A stretch of 5,472 nucleotides of DNA. Source: Christensenellaceae bacterium. Its GTDB lineage: Bacteria > Bacillota > Clostridia > Christensenellales > UBA1750. The notes beneath the pieces are model-generated. The model had not been told where the DNA came from. It saw nothing but the letters and a program-made list of their open reading frames with translations, and did not search any database. The DNA is taken from positions 1 through 5,472 of the forward strand of contig JAITTC010000145.1 of NCBI GenBank assembly GCA_031287285.1, in the 5' to 3' direction. Positions within the stretch are counted from its first letter, which is position 1. The number at the start of each line of letters is the position of its first letter. Made by a program: the position numbers and the translations under genes. This document shows positions 1 to 5,362 of this stretch, one piece after another.

Positions 1-1
1 T

Positions 2-718
2 GCGCAGATGCCCTATGTGATTCAGGACTTCAAGGGTGGTGAACCCGCCACCCCGGGCTCCCTCTCCTCCTGGCAGTGCCCCTCGCAGGATCCGATCGTA
101 GCCTTTGAGCTCATCGAAGAAGCGGCCAAGCGCGCGGGCTTCCTCGACAAGATCGCCTTCGCGGCGGACTGTGCGGCCAGCGAGTTTTACGATGAGAAAA
201 GCGGCCTTTATCAGTTCCTTTCTAAGCAGCTAGCCCTTGACGAGCTCCTTTCTTATTACGAAAAGCTAACCGAGCGCTTCCCCTTCCTCTACATCGAAGA
301 TCCGGTGCAAGAAGACGACTGGAATGGCTGGCAGGAGGCAAAAAAGCGCCTGACGCGCACGGTTTTAATCGGCGACGACTTAACCGTAACCAATATAGAC
401 CGCCTTCGCCAGGCGGTGAAGGCGGACGTGATCGGCGGCTTCATCTTCAAGCCAAATCAGGTAGGCACCGTGACGGAGTGCCTGGCCGCGCAGGCTTACG
501 CGGCAGAAAACGGACTGTTTTCAATCCCTTCGGTTCGCGCCGGCGGCTCCACCAACGATTCGATCGTGGATATGGCCATCGCCCTGGGTTCCGCGGCCGT
601 CAAGCACGGCCCCCCGAGAAACGGCCAAAGCATTCACTGCATCAACACCATGCTTCGGGCAGAAGATCAAAACCCCTTCGCGAAGCCCTTCGATTTCAGC
701 CCCTTTGTTCGCTTTTAA
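2..718 (+). CDS. Divergent enolase-family protein, 5'-truncated by the window edge
   Basis: This is the C-terminal barrel of an enolase-fold protein. The reading frame is open to the window edge, so the first ATG at position 8 is probably internal and roughly 190 N-terminal residues lie outside. Residues are numbered from that ATG. Enolase hallmarks are AADCAASEF (metal ligand D54), YIEDP (E97), IGDDLTVTN (D123/D124), FKPNQVGT (K148, the catalytic base position), R177 and K199. Other key sites have changed. The enolase SHRSGET motif reads SVRAGGS, so the active-site His is V176 and the phosphate-contacting Ser is A178. The DEGG motif carrying the general-acid Glu is replaced by the LSSW region near residues 19-22. 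Enolase normally dehydrates 2-phosphoglycerate in the cytosol. This protein can probably still enolise a metal-bound carboxylate, but its substrate is likely different or its activity lost. It is on the opposite strand to everything else here. Family assignment is firm; function is unknown. Confidence 0.88.
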   Translation, partial: AQMPYVIQDFKGGEPATPGSLSSWQCPSQDPIVAFELIEEAAKRAGFLDKIAFAADCAASEFYDEKSGLYQFLSKQLALDELLSYYEKLTERFPFLYIEDPVQEDDWNGWQEAKKRLTRTVLIGDDLTVTNIDRLRQAVKADVIGGFIFKPNQVGTVTECLAAQAYAAENGLFSIPSVRAGGSTNDSIVDMAIALGSAAVKHGPPRNGQSIHCINTMLRAEDQNPFAKPFDFSPFVRF

Positions 719-766
719 CGAGCCTTTGACGGCCTTCCTATCACCAAACAGGGTTTCCTCCTTCAT

Positions 767-804
767 GAAGGCGGGCGCCAAGCCAAAAGCTTGCGTCCGC
801 CTTC
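767..804 (+). terminator. Long hairpin between convergent genes, possible terminator
   Basis: An almost perfect inverted repeat lies in the 125-bp gap between the enolase-like gene and the last permease gene. An 8-bp outer stem (GAAGGCGG with CCGCCTTC, one end at 767 and the other at 804) continues inward through GCGC/GCGU and AAGC/GCUU with one bulged C, and closes on a CAAAA loop at 784-788. The + strand tail is CATTTC, only mildly U-rich, and the minus-strand tail has no U-run. It is placed to end transcription of the enolase-like gene, and may hinder readthrough from both sides. A classic U-tract is missing, so the terminator call is moderate. Confidence 0.5.
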
Positions 805-843
805 CATTTCAGATCCCTTTTGGAGCATCCTTTGCGTAGTCCC

Positions 844-1635
844 TTAACTGCTCGCGCTCTTGTAGTTCCTAAGCCCAAGGCCCCAAAACCATAGCGCAAA
901 TGCCGTAAATCCCGCCACGATGGCCAGCGCATAGGCAAGCCCCCAGGGCCCCAGCACCCCGCTTAAGGCCTCCGTGGGCACCGTGGCCATGATGCCATAG
1001 GGCAAAACGAAGTAGAAAAGCAGCTTAAAACCCCCTTTATACAGCACGCCGGGGATCTTAAAGTTGAGCGTCAGCATATCGCCCTCCAGCCGCTCGATGG
1101 CCGTGGCCGAGATCACGAAGAAGGGGATCGTGCGCAGGATCAGCTCCATGTCGTAATAGAGCAGGCCCATGGCTAAGATCAGGGCGCCGTAATAAAGGAT
1201 CAAGGGCAGCGTTAGCATTATCCCCTCTATCGCCATGCCATGGGCAACGATGAAAGCGCTGAGCAGCAGGAGCGGCGCCGAGCCTAAATCCATGCTCTCA
1301 AAGCTCAGCCGAAGCAGCGGGTTACCAGGCTTTGTGAGGTAGAGATCAATCCCGCCTTCGCGGATCTTTCTGGGCAGATCCGCCAGCCCAAAGAAGCACA
1401 AGAACATGCTCAGCCCGTTGAGCATCGAAAAGCTGCCGATGAAGATCATCATCTGGCCCCGGCTCCACCCGCCGATTCCGTCCACCTGCCCATAAATGAG
1501 GCTGAACGCCAGCATTTGCACCAGGAACAGGGCACCGTCCGCGAAAAACGCGCCGAAGAAGCTCACGCGAAACACCATCGTATGCGCCAGGCGCAGCTTC
1601 GTCAGCAGCCAAATAAAGCGAAGATTCCTCCTCAT
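844..1635 (-). CDS. ABC-2 type exporter permease, second subunit (COG3694-like)
   Basis: This is a 263-residue integral membrane protein with about six hydrophobic segments, near residues 25-48, 61-84, 117-138, 140-160, 204-222 and 231-253. Between segments two and three is the conserved cytoplasmic stretch KIREGGIDLYLTKPGNPL (90-107), the signature loop of this uncharacterised ABC-2 permease family and the likely contact with the ATPase. The FYFVLPYGIMATVP segment (207-220) matches the family's conserved region before the last helices. The start overlaps the first permease's stop by 4 bases (ATGA), so translation is probably coupled. A modest GGGGTGGG ribosome site lies upstream. It should form a heterodimeric pore with the first permease, driven by the ATPase encoded two genes upstream. 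The transported substrate cannot be read from the sequence. It is the last gene of the operon. Confidence 0.88.
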   Translation of the reverse strand: MRRNLRFIWLLTKLRLAHTMVFRVSFFGAFFADGALFLVQMLAFSLIYGQVDGIGGWSRGQMMIFIGSFSMLNGLSMFLCFFGLADLPRKIREGGIDLYLTKPGNPLLRLSFESMDLGSAPLLLLSAFIVAHGMAIEGIMLTLPLILYYGALILAMGLLYYDMELILRTIPFFVISATAIERLEGDMLTLNFKIPGVLYKGGFKLLFYFVLPYGIMATVPTEALSGVLGPWGLAYALAIVAGFTAFALWFWGLGLRNYKSASS

Positions 1636-2429
1636 ATGCCCACCCCGTCGTACTGAACCCTCAGCCTCTCATAGAGCAGCCGGTTGGCGGCCATGAGCCC
1701 CGCCGTCCAAAGCAAGAGGACGACGAAGCCCTTGAGCCCCTCTACAAGGCCTGCCTGCCCCGTGAGGAGCATGGCCGGCAGGTAGCCCACATGCGGGAAT
1801 GGCAAGGCGCTCAATAGATCGAGCACGGGCTTTGGCAGCAGCGTCAGCGGAAGCATCGCCCCGGTGGCAAAGGCGATCAGATTGCCCTGCATGTGCAAAA
1901 AGAACGAGATTTCCTGAAACTTGAAGGTCAGCAGCCCAATGCAGTAATGGTAGCTCACCATGAAGATCAGCCCCAGGATGGCTAAGCACAGCGCGCAAAG
2001 GATCTCTGCCGGGCCCGCTGAAAACCCCGCGCGAATCCGAAAAAGTAGCGCGCAGCCCAGCGCCGCCAGCAGCGCAAACAGCGCGTAATAGGCGCTGGAG
2101 CCAAGGCTTTGCGCCAAAAACTGCAGCTGCGGGCTCGCGGGCAGCACCATGAACTTCGAAAACGTTCCCCCTCGAATGCGGTTGCTTAGCTCAAAGCTCA
2201 CGCCCGAAGACAGATCCATCGATGAAAGGAACGAAACCACGAGGTAATACGCCAGCATGGTCTGGAAGCTGAAGCCGCTTACGCTCTGGCGCCCCTCAAA
2301 GATCGCGCCCCACAGAATCCAGGCAAAGAGCAGCTTCCACAGCGTGGCCAAGGCCGTCATCCCCACATCAAAGCGGTAGACGATCTGCGCCTTGAACGCG
2401 GTTTGGGCAATCACAAGGTATTTCTTCAT
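1632..2429 (-). CDS. ABC-2 type exporter permease, first subunit (COG4587-like)
   Basis: This is a 265-residue membrane protein with six likely membrane segments, near residues 22-44, 55-73, 109-130, 140-168, 179-198 and 230-253. The stretch LSNRIRGGTFSKFMVLPAS (81-99), between the second and third segments, is the equivalent of the R-x-G-x-x-x-x-x-x-x-P coupling loop also seen in the partner permease. The two are therefore distantly related halves of one pore. It lies directly after the ATPase gene with a 4-base ATGA overlap, and is preceded by a purine-rich GGGGGAAGGGG site almost abutting the ATG, consistent with coupled translation. The gene order ATPase, COG4587-type, COG3694-type permease is the usual one for this exporter group. 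Such exporters are often linked to efflux or self-protection, but no substrate is evident here. Confidence 0.88.
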   Translation of the reverse strand: MKKYLVIAQTAFKAQIVYRFDVGMTALATLWKLLFAWILWGAIFEGRQSVSGFSFQTMLAYYLVVSFLSSMDLSSGVSFELSNRIRGGTFSKFMVLPASPQLQFLAQSLGSSAYYALFALLAALGCALLFRIRAGFSAGPAEILCALCLAILGLIFMVSYHYCIGLLTFKFQEISFFLHMQGNLIAFATGAMLPLTLLPKPVLDLLSALPFPHVGYLPAMLLTGQAGLVEGLKGFVVLLLWTAGLMAANRLLYERLRVQYDGVGI

Positions 2430-3241
2430 GCCCCTTCCCCCATCGCATAGATCCGCTCCACAATCAGGCCGATCTCCTCGCCCTCTTCGCGCTGAAAGCT
2501 GCGGAAGAGCGCGTCGGTTTCGCCGTCATAGAGCTTCTTCCCCTCGCCCACCACCACGCTTCTGCGGCAAAGGCTGCGAACGTCCTCCATGTAGTGCGAG
2601 GTGAGCAGGATGGTGGTGCCCTGCCTTTCGTTGACCTCGCGCAGGAAGAGCCTCACCTGCCGCTGCGCCACGGCGTCCAGCCCAATGGTTGGCTCATCCA
2701 AAAAAAGCACGCGCGGGCCGTGAAGCAGCGCGGCGATGAGCTCCATCTTCATGCGCTCGCCCAATGACAGGGTGCGCACCTGCACGTTGAGCAGCTCGCC
2801 CACGTCAAAGAGCTCCACGAAGTAGTTCAGGTTCCGGCGATACTCCTCTTCGCGGATGCCGTAAAGCTCCTTGAACAGCCCGAATGTGTCGACTGGGGTC
2901 AGCTCAAAAAAGAGCTGGCTTTTTTGCCCCATCACCACCGCGTATTGCCGCTTGAAGGCGTTTTCAAGCTTGTTTGGCCAAAAGCCCAAGACCTCGATTT
3001 CGCCCCTTGTCGGCGCGATGATGCCGGTGAGCATCTTCACCAGCGTCGTCTTGCCCGCGCCGTTCGGGCCGATCAGCCCAACGAACTCGCCGGGCTCAAT
3101 ACGAAGATCAAAATCGCTTACGGCGATCTTTTCGGTGAACTCGCGCCGAAGCAGCGACTTTACGCTGCCGAGCAGCCCCGGCTCCTTCTCGAAGCGCCGG
3201 AAGCTCTTGGTCAGCCCCTCTACCTCAATGATTGGCCTCAT
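2426..3241 (-). CDS. ABC exporter ATP-binding protein (COG4586-like), short C-terminus
   Basis: This cytoplasmic ABC ATPase has all its nucleotide-binding motifs: Walker A GPNGAGKT (58-65), Q-loop glutamine Q106, signature LSLGE (158-162, the variant typical of this subfamily rather than LSGGQ), Walker B VLFLDEP (178-184), D-loop IGLD, and switch histidine H216 in LLTSHYMED. The N-terminal VEGLTKSFRRFEKEPGLLGS stretch and the long linker before Walker A also match the subfamily. It should power the two permeases encoded just downstream. At 271 residues it is shorter than usual relatives, which are normally above 300. After KLYDG (residue 240) only about 30 residues follow, ending in LIVERIYA, which resembles the extreme C-terminus of full-length relatives. 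The domain between appears to be missing. The start overlaps the rsgA stop by 4 bases, with an AAGGAAGG ribosome site about 10 bases upstream. Confidence 0.93.
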   Translation of the reverse strand: MRPIIEVEGLTKSFRRFEKEPGLLGSVKSLLRREFTEKIAVSDFDLRIEPGEFVGLIGPNGAGKTTLVKMLTGIIAPTRGEIEVLGFWPNKLENAFKRQYAVVMGQKSQLFFELTPVDTFGLFKELYGIREEEYRRNLNYFVELFDVGELLNVQVRTLSLGERMKMELIAALLHGPRVLFLDEPTIGLDAVAQRQVRLFLREVNERQGTTILLTSHYMEDVRSLCRRSVVVGEGKKLYDGETDALFRSFQREEGEEIGLIVERIYAMGEGA

Positions 3242-4305
3242 GGTTTGCCGCCTTCCTTCTTGCGCCGCCTGCTAAACTGCGCTATCTCCTTGCCTCTTTC
3301 GCGCTTTTCGTGAATAAAGGCGCTCTTATCCTCCATAATGGCCGCTTCGCGCTTCAGCTTCAAATAGGCCTGCCAGCTTTCGCAGCTTAACTCGCCGCTT
3401 TCAAGCGCAGCCTGCACGGCGCAGCCGGGCTCGTTCCCATGCGAGCAGTCAGAAAACCTGCAGCCGCGCCTTAAAACCGCTTCCACGTCTGAAAACGCGG
3501 TGCTGACGCCTTCGCCCCCGCCGATTAGCCCGAGCTCGCGCATGCCCGGCGTGTCGATGACCATCGCGCCGGAGGGCAGCATGAAGAGCTGCCGGTGCGT
3601 GGTGGTGTGGCGGCCCCTGCCGTCGTCCTCGCGAATGGCCGCCGTGCCCATCACATCATGGCCCATGAGGGCGTTCAGCAGCGAGGACTTGCCCACGCCC
3701 GACATGCCGAGGAAGACCAGGGTTCGCCCGGGCGTCAGGTAAGGCAGCAGCCCTTCCATGTTCAGGCCGGTTCTGCTCGAAAGCGCGACCGCAGCAACGC
3801 CCGGCATGGCGGCGCGAAGCTCCGCGAGCCTGCCTTCCCAATCCGCGCAAAGGTCCGCCTTGGTCAGCAGCACCACGGGTTCCGCGTCGCTTTGCCGCGC
3901 CTGGCTTAAATAGCGCCGGATGCGGTTTAGGTTAAAGTCCTGATTGAGTGAAGAAAGAATAAAAACATAGTCGAAGTTCGACGCGACGACCTGCTCGAGG
4001 ACCGTCTTTGCGTAGCCCGCGATATGGCCCGAAAAATCAGCCCGCGAAAAGACGGTTCTGCGCGGCAGAAGCCCGTGAATGGGCGAAGGGCCGCTCTGGT
4101 TAAAGCGCAGCAGCACGAAATCGCCCACACAGGGCAGCTGCCCTGGCTTCGCTTCATGGAGCAGAGCGCCCCTTGGCACGGCCTGCACCTCGCCTTGCTC
4201 GCAAAGCACCGTGCACAGCTCGCGCCTCAGTTCTATGACGCGCCCCGGAATCAGCCCGCCTTCGAAGGTTTCTGGGCCTTGGTAGCCATATTGATGGAGT
4301 TTCAA
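3238..4305 (-). CDS. rsgA: Ribosome small subunit-dependent GTPase RsgA (long form)
   Basis: RsgA is a circularly permuted GTPase that binds the 30S subunit late in assembly and couples GTP hydrolysis to release of maturation factors. The 355-residue protein has an N-terminal OB-fold region (about 20-85) with the typical VGDFVLLR turn. The permuted G domain follows: G4 TKAD (148-151), G5 ALSS (174-177), G1 GMSGVGKSS (200-208), the G2 region GRHTTTHR with the His of this family (231-238), and G3 DTPG (251-254). A C-terminal zinc knuckle has C282, C287, H289 and C295 in a C-x4-C-x-H-x5-C arrangement, and a very basic tail follows (about 333-353). It belongs to the longer RsgA type beginning with a GYQGPE-like segment, which in some genomes is a second copy. 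The start is a TTG with AAAGGGG eight bases upstream; no upstream ATG fits as well. It is the first gene of an overlapping operon with an ABC exporter. Confidence 0.95.
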   Translation of the reverse strand: MKLHQYGYQGPETFEGGLIPGRVIELRRELCTVLCEQGEVQAVPRGALLHEAKPGQLPCVGDFVLLRFNQSGPSPIHGLLPRRTVFSRADFSGHIAGYAKTVLEQVVASNFDYVFILSSLNQDFNLNRIRRYLSQARQSDAEPVVLLTKADLCADWEGRLAELRAAMPGVAAVALSSRTGLNMEGLLPYLTPGRTLVFLGMSGVGKSSLLNALMGHDVMGTAAIREDDGRGRHTTTHRQLFMLPSGAMVIDTPGMRELGLIGGGEGVSTAFSDVEAVLRRGCRFSDCSHGNEPGCAVQAALESGELSCESWQAYLKLKREAAIMEDKSAFIHEKRERGKEIAQFSRRRKKEGGKP

Positions 4306-4320
4306 TGCGAATTCCCCTTT
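4306..4320 (-). promoter_or_regulatory. Ribosome binding site setting the rsgA TTG start
   Basis: On the minus strand AAAGGGG (4320-4314) sits eight bases before a TTG codon at 4305, which opens the rsgA frame directly into the conserved N-terminal region. This spacing favours TTG over any internal ATG. The site lies just downstream of the attenuator terminator, so it is present only in readthrough transcripts. Confidence 0.75.
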
Positions 4321-4340
4321 TACTTGGTTTTTTGAAGCAC

Positions 4341-4369
4341 AAAAAAGGATACGACAGCCATCGTATCCC
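4341..4369 (-). terminator. Intrinsic terminator inside the rsgA leader (attenuator)
   Basis: On the minus strand a perfect 8-bp stem, GGATACGA with TCGTATCC (4354-4347 paired with 4368-4361), closes on the loop TGGCTG and is followed at once by six T residues (4346-4341). This is a textbook Rho-independent terminator. It lies about 36 bases before the rsgA start and far downstream of hisF, which has its own terminator. With no promoter visible between it and rsgA, the operon must be expressed by readthrough, so this is best read as a regulated attenuator. Upstream, TCGTA (4389-4385) can pair with TACGA (4365-4361) of the terminator's first arm, a short candidate anti-terminator helix. Confidence 0.85.
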
Positions 4370-4466
4370 GCACATGCAGTTTTTTACGAAAGGTTCCCGT
4401 TTTACGGCGGGCACAAAGCAAAGAGGCTGCGCCTCCCCCTTTCAAGCTCCGCCGGGCTATGTGGTT

Positions 4467-4496
4467 TTAAGCCGAAATCACCACAGCGACCGACAT
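4467..4496 (-). CDS. Candidate leader peptide MSVAVVISA
   Basis: A 9-codon ORF (ATG TCG GTC GCT GTG GTG ATT TCG GCT TAA) lies within the rsgA leader. AAAGGAAG (4514-4507) sits about 10 bases upstream as a ribosome site; the spacing is slightly long, and an in-frame TTG one codon earlier would fit better. An upstream in-frame ATG at 4529 would give 20 residues but has no clear ribosome site. The AVV codons (4487-4479) form the first arm of the hairpin that closes after the stop codon, so a ribosome paused there would open that helix, the arrangement expected of a stalling leader peptide. SVAVV resembles the IAVV stall motif that I recall from ErmA-type leader peptides. A Val/Ile-sensing attenuation peptide is an alternative, but the downstream genes are not amino-acid biosynthetic. 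Such a short ORF could be chance. Confidence 0.45.
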   Translation of the reverse strand: MSVAVVISA

Positions 4497-4540
4497 CAAA
4501 CCCACACTTCCTTTCGTCGTCGGCCCCATAGGGCCTTTTA

Positions 4541-4578
4541 TGGGCAAGATCATACCATAACAAAAGGCGGGAGCGCAA
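4541..4578 (-). promoter_or_regulatory. Predicted sigma-A type promoter of the rsgA operon
   Basis: On the minus strand the -10 box TATGAT (4554-4549) is preceded by TGG, an extended -10 motif. A weak -35-like TTGCGC (4578-4573) sits 18 bases upstream, inside the hisF terminator hairpin. Transcription would begin near 4541 and give a leader of about 236 nt before rsgA. The -10 region is convincing; the -35 match is poor, as is common with extended -10 promoters. Confidence 0.6.
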
Positions 4579-4589
4579 GCCCCCGCCTT
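4558..4589 (-). terminator. Intrinsic terminator of the his genes
   Basis: Seventeen bases after the hisF stop, an 8-bp GC-rich stem AAGGCGGG/CCCGCCTT (4589-4582 with 4571-4564) encloses a 10-base loop and is followed by a T-rich tail, TTTTGTTATG overlapping the stem end. This ends the his transcription unit at hisF, so hisI or hisIE does not follow here. The -35 region of the next promoter overlaps the loop. Confidence 0.8.
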
Positions 4590-4606
4590 GAAATTCTAAA
4601 AAAGGC

Positions 4607-5362
4607 CTAAATCCGCATGCAAAGCCCGCGCGAGGCAAGCTCACGCTTTAACTCTATGATTTCAAGCTGCTTGAAGTGGAATAACGAGGCGGCCAGTGCC
4701 GCGTCGGCCCCGGCGTAGCTTAAAACGTCATAAAAGTGCTCCACCGTGCCCGCGCCGCCTGAGGCGATCACGGGAATATCGACCGCCGAAGTCATCGCGC
4801 GGGTGAGCTCCAGATCATAGCCGGTCTTGCGGCCATCCGCGTCCATAGAAGTCACGAGCAGCTCGCCTGCGCCCTTTTGCGCCACGAGCTTGGCCCAATC
4901 GACCGCGTTCATGCCGGTCGGCCTGCGCCCGCCGTGTGTGTAGACCTCCCAGCCGATTGGCGAGCGCTTGGCGTCGATTGCGACCACCACGCATTGGCTG
5001 CCATAGACCCGAGCCGCGTCGCGGATCAGCCCCGGGCTGTTCACCGCGGAGGAATTGATCGAAACCTTCTCGGCCCCGGCTCTCAGGAGCATTGAGAAAT
5101 CCTCCACGCTGCGGATACCGCCGCCCACGGTAAACGGAATCGAAACCGCCCTGGCCACCTTGCGCACGGTTTCGAGCATGATGGCGCGGTCGTCGCTGCT
5201 CGCGGTGATATCCAGGAGCACGAGCTCGTCAGCTCCAGCCTCGTCGTAGGCCTTGGCGCACTCCGCGGGGTCGCCTGCGTCCACGAGGTTTACGAAGCTT
5301 ATGCCCTTGACCACGCGGCCGTCCTTCACGTCAAGGCAGGGAACGATGCGCTTAGCGAGCAT
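4607..5362 (-). CDS. hisF: Imidazole glycerol phosphate synthase cyclase subunit HisF
   Basis: HisF uses ammonia delivered by HisH to convert PRFAR to imidazole glycerol phosphate and AICAR, a step of histidine biosynthesis that also feeds purine synthesis. The 251-residue length is normal for this (beta/alpha)8 barrel. Both catalytic aspartates are present: D11 in PCLDVKDGRVVKG and D130 in VVVAIDAKR. The phosphate-binding loops of the two half-barrels are TVGGGIRS (78-85) and IASGGAGT (199-206), and LLDITAS (49-55) and LLVTSMDADG (168-177) mark the paired barrel strands. The ATG at 5362 has a strong AGGAGG site six bases upstream (5374-5369). The start lies inside the end of hisH, an 11-base overlap that suggests coupled synthesis of the two subunits. 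The protein appears intact with no odd residues. Confidence 0.98.
   Translation of the reverse strand: MLAKRIVPCLDVKDGRVVKGISFVNLVDAGDPAECAKAYDEAGADELVLLDITASSDDRAIMLETVRKVARAVSIPFTVGGGIRSVEDFSMLLRAGAEKVSINSSAVNSPGLIRDAARVYGSQCVVVAIDAKRSPIGWEVYTHGGRRPTGMNAVDWAKLVAQKGAGELLVTSMDADGRKTGYDLELTRAMTSAVDIPVIASGGAGTVEHFYDVLSYAGADAALAASLFHFKQLEIIELKRELASRGLCMRI

Larger units (their letters stand above)
4341..4541 (-). promoter_or_regulatory. Structured leader RNA of the rsgA-exporter operon
   Basis: This untranslated leader of about 200 nt ends in the attenuator terminator. In transcript order the visible helices are GGCCC/GGGCC with a UAUG loop (4535-4522); CGACGAC with GUCgGUCG (4522-4516 with 4494-4487); GCUGUGGU with ACCACauAGC (4487-4480 with 4465-4456), whose first arm lies in the short leader ORF; an outer CGGCGG/CCGCCG helix (4454-4449 with 4410-4405) enclosing a 12-bp hairpin at 4442-4415 with a GCA loop; then the terminator. 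The second and third helices share an end and may compete. The released arm CACAUAGC can also pair, with one mismatch, with GCUUUGUG (4419-4413 region), giving an alternative fold. I see no match to T-box, cobalamin, FMN or other riboswitch consensus motifs that I can recall. Folding was done by eye. Confidence 0.65.

Noticed and set aside
521..938. Minus-strand frames opposite the enolase-like gene and across its 3' gap
   Set aside because: They are shadows of the enolase-like and permease genes with no family motifs; the AAGGAGG-like bases near 756-762 have no credible gene downstream.
1620..1635. AGGAGG immediately after the ATG of the second permease (1632-1627), suggesting a later start
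   Set aside because: No in-frame ATG, GTG or TTG follows at a usable distance. The bases simply encode Arg-Arg, and the ATGA overlap with the previous gene supports the start at 1635.
4522..4536. GGCCC/GGGCC hairpin followed by TTTT on the + strand, as a + strand terminator
   Set aside because: No + strand gene precedes it, and the stem is better explained as the first helix of the minus-strand leader RNA.
4341..4541. The leader as a 6S RNA, SRP RNA or RNase P RNA
   Set aside because: The length is near that of 6S RNA, but I find no long closing stem joining the ends and no conserved SRP tip or RNase P core motifs. The terminator also sits directly before the rsgA ribosome site, which fits a leader better.
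4305..4610. A + strand frame of about 100 codons across the hisF-rsgA gap
   Set aside because: It runs antisense through the leader RNA and both terminators, has no ribosome site or recognisable protein features, and its composition follows the structured RNA on the other strand.
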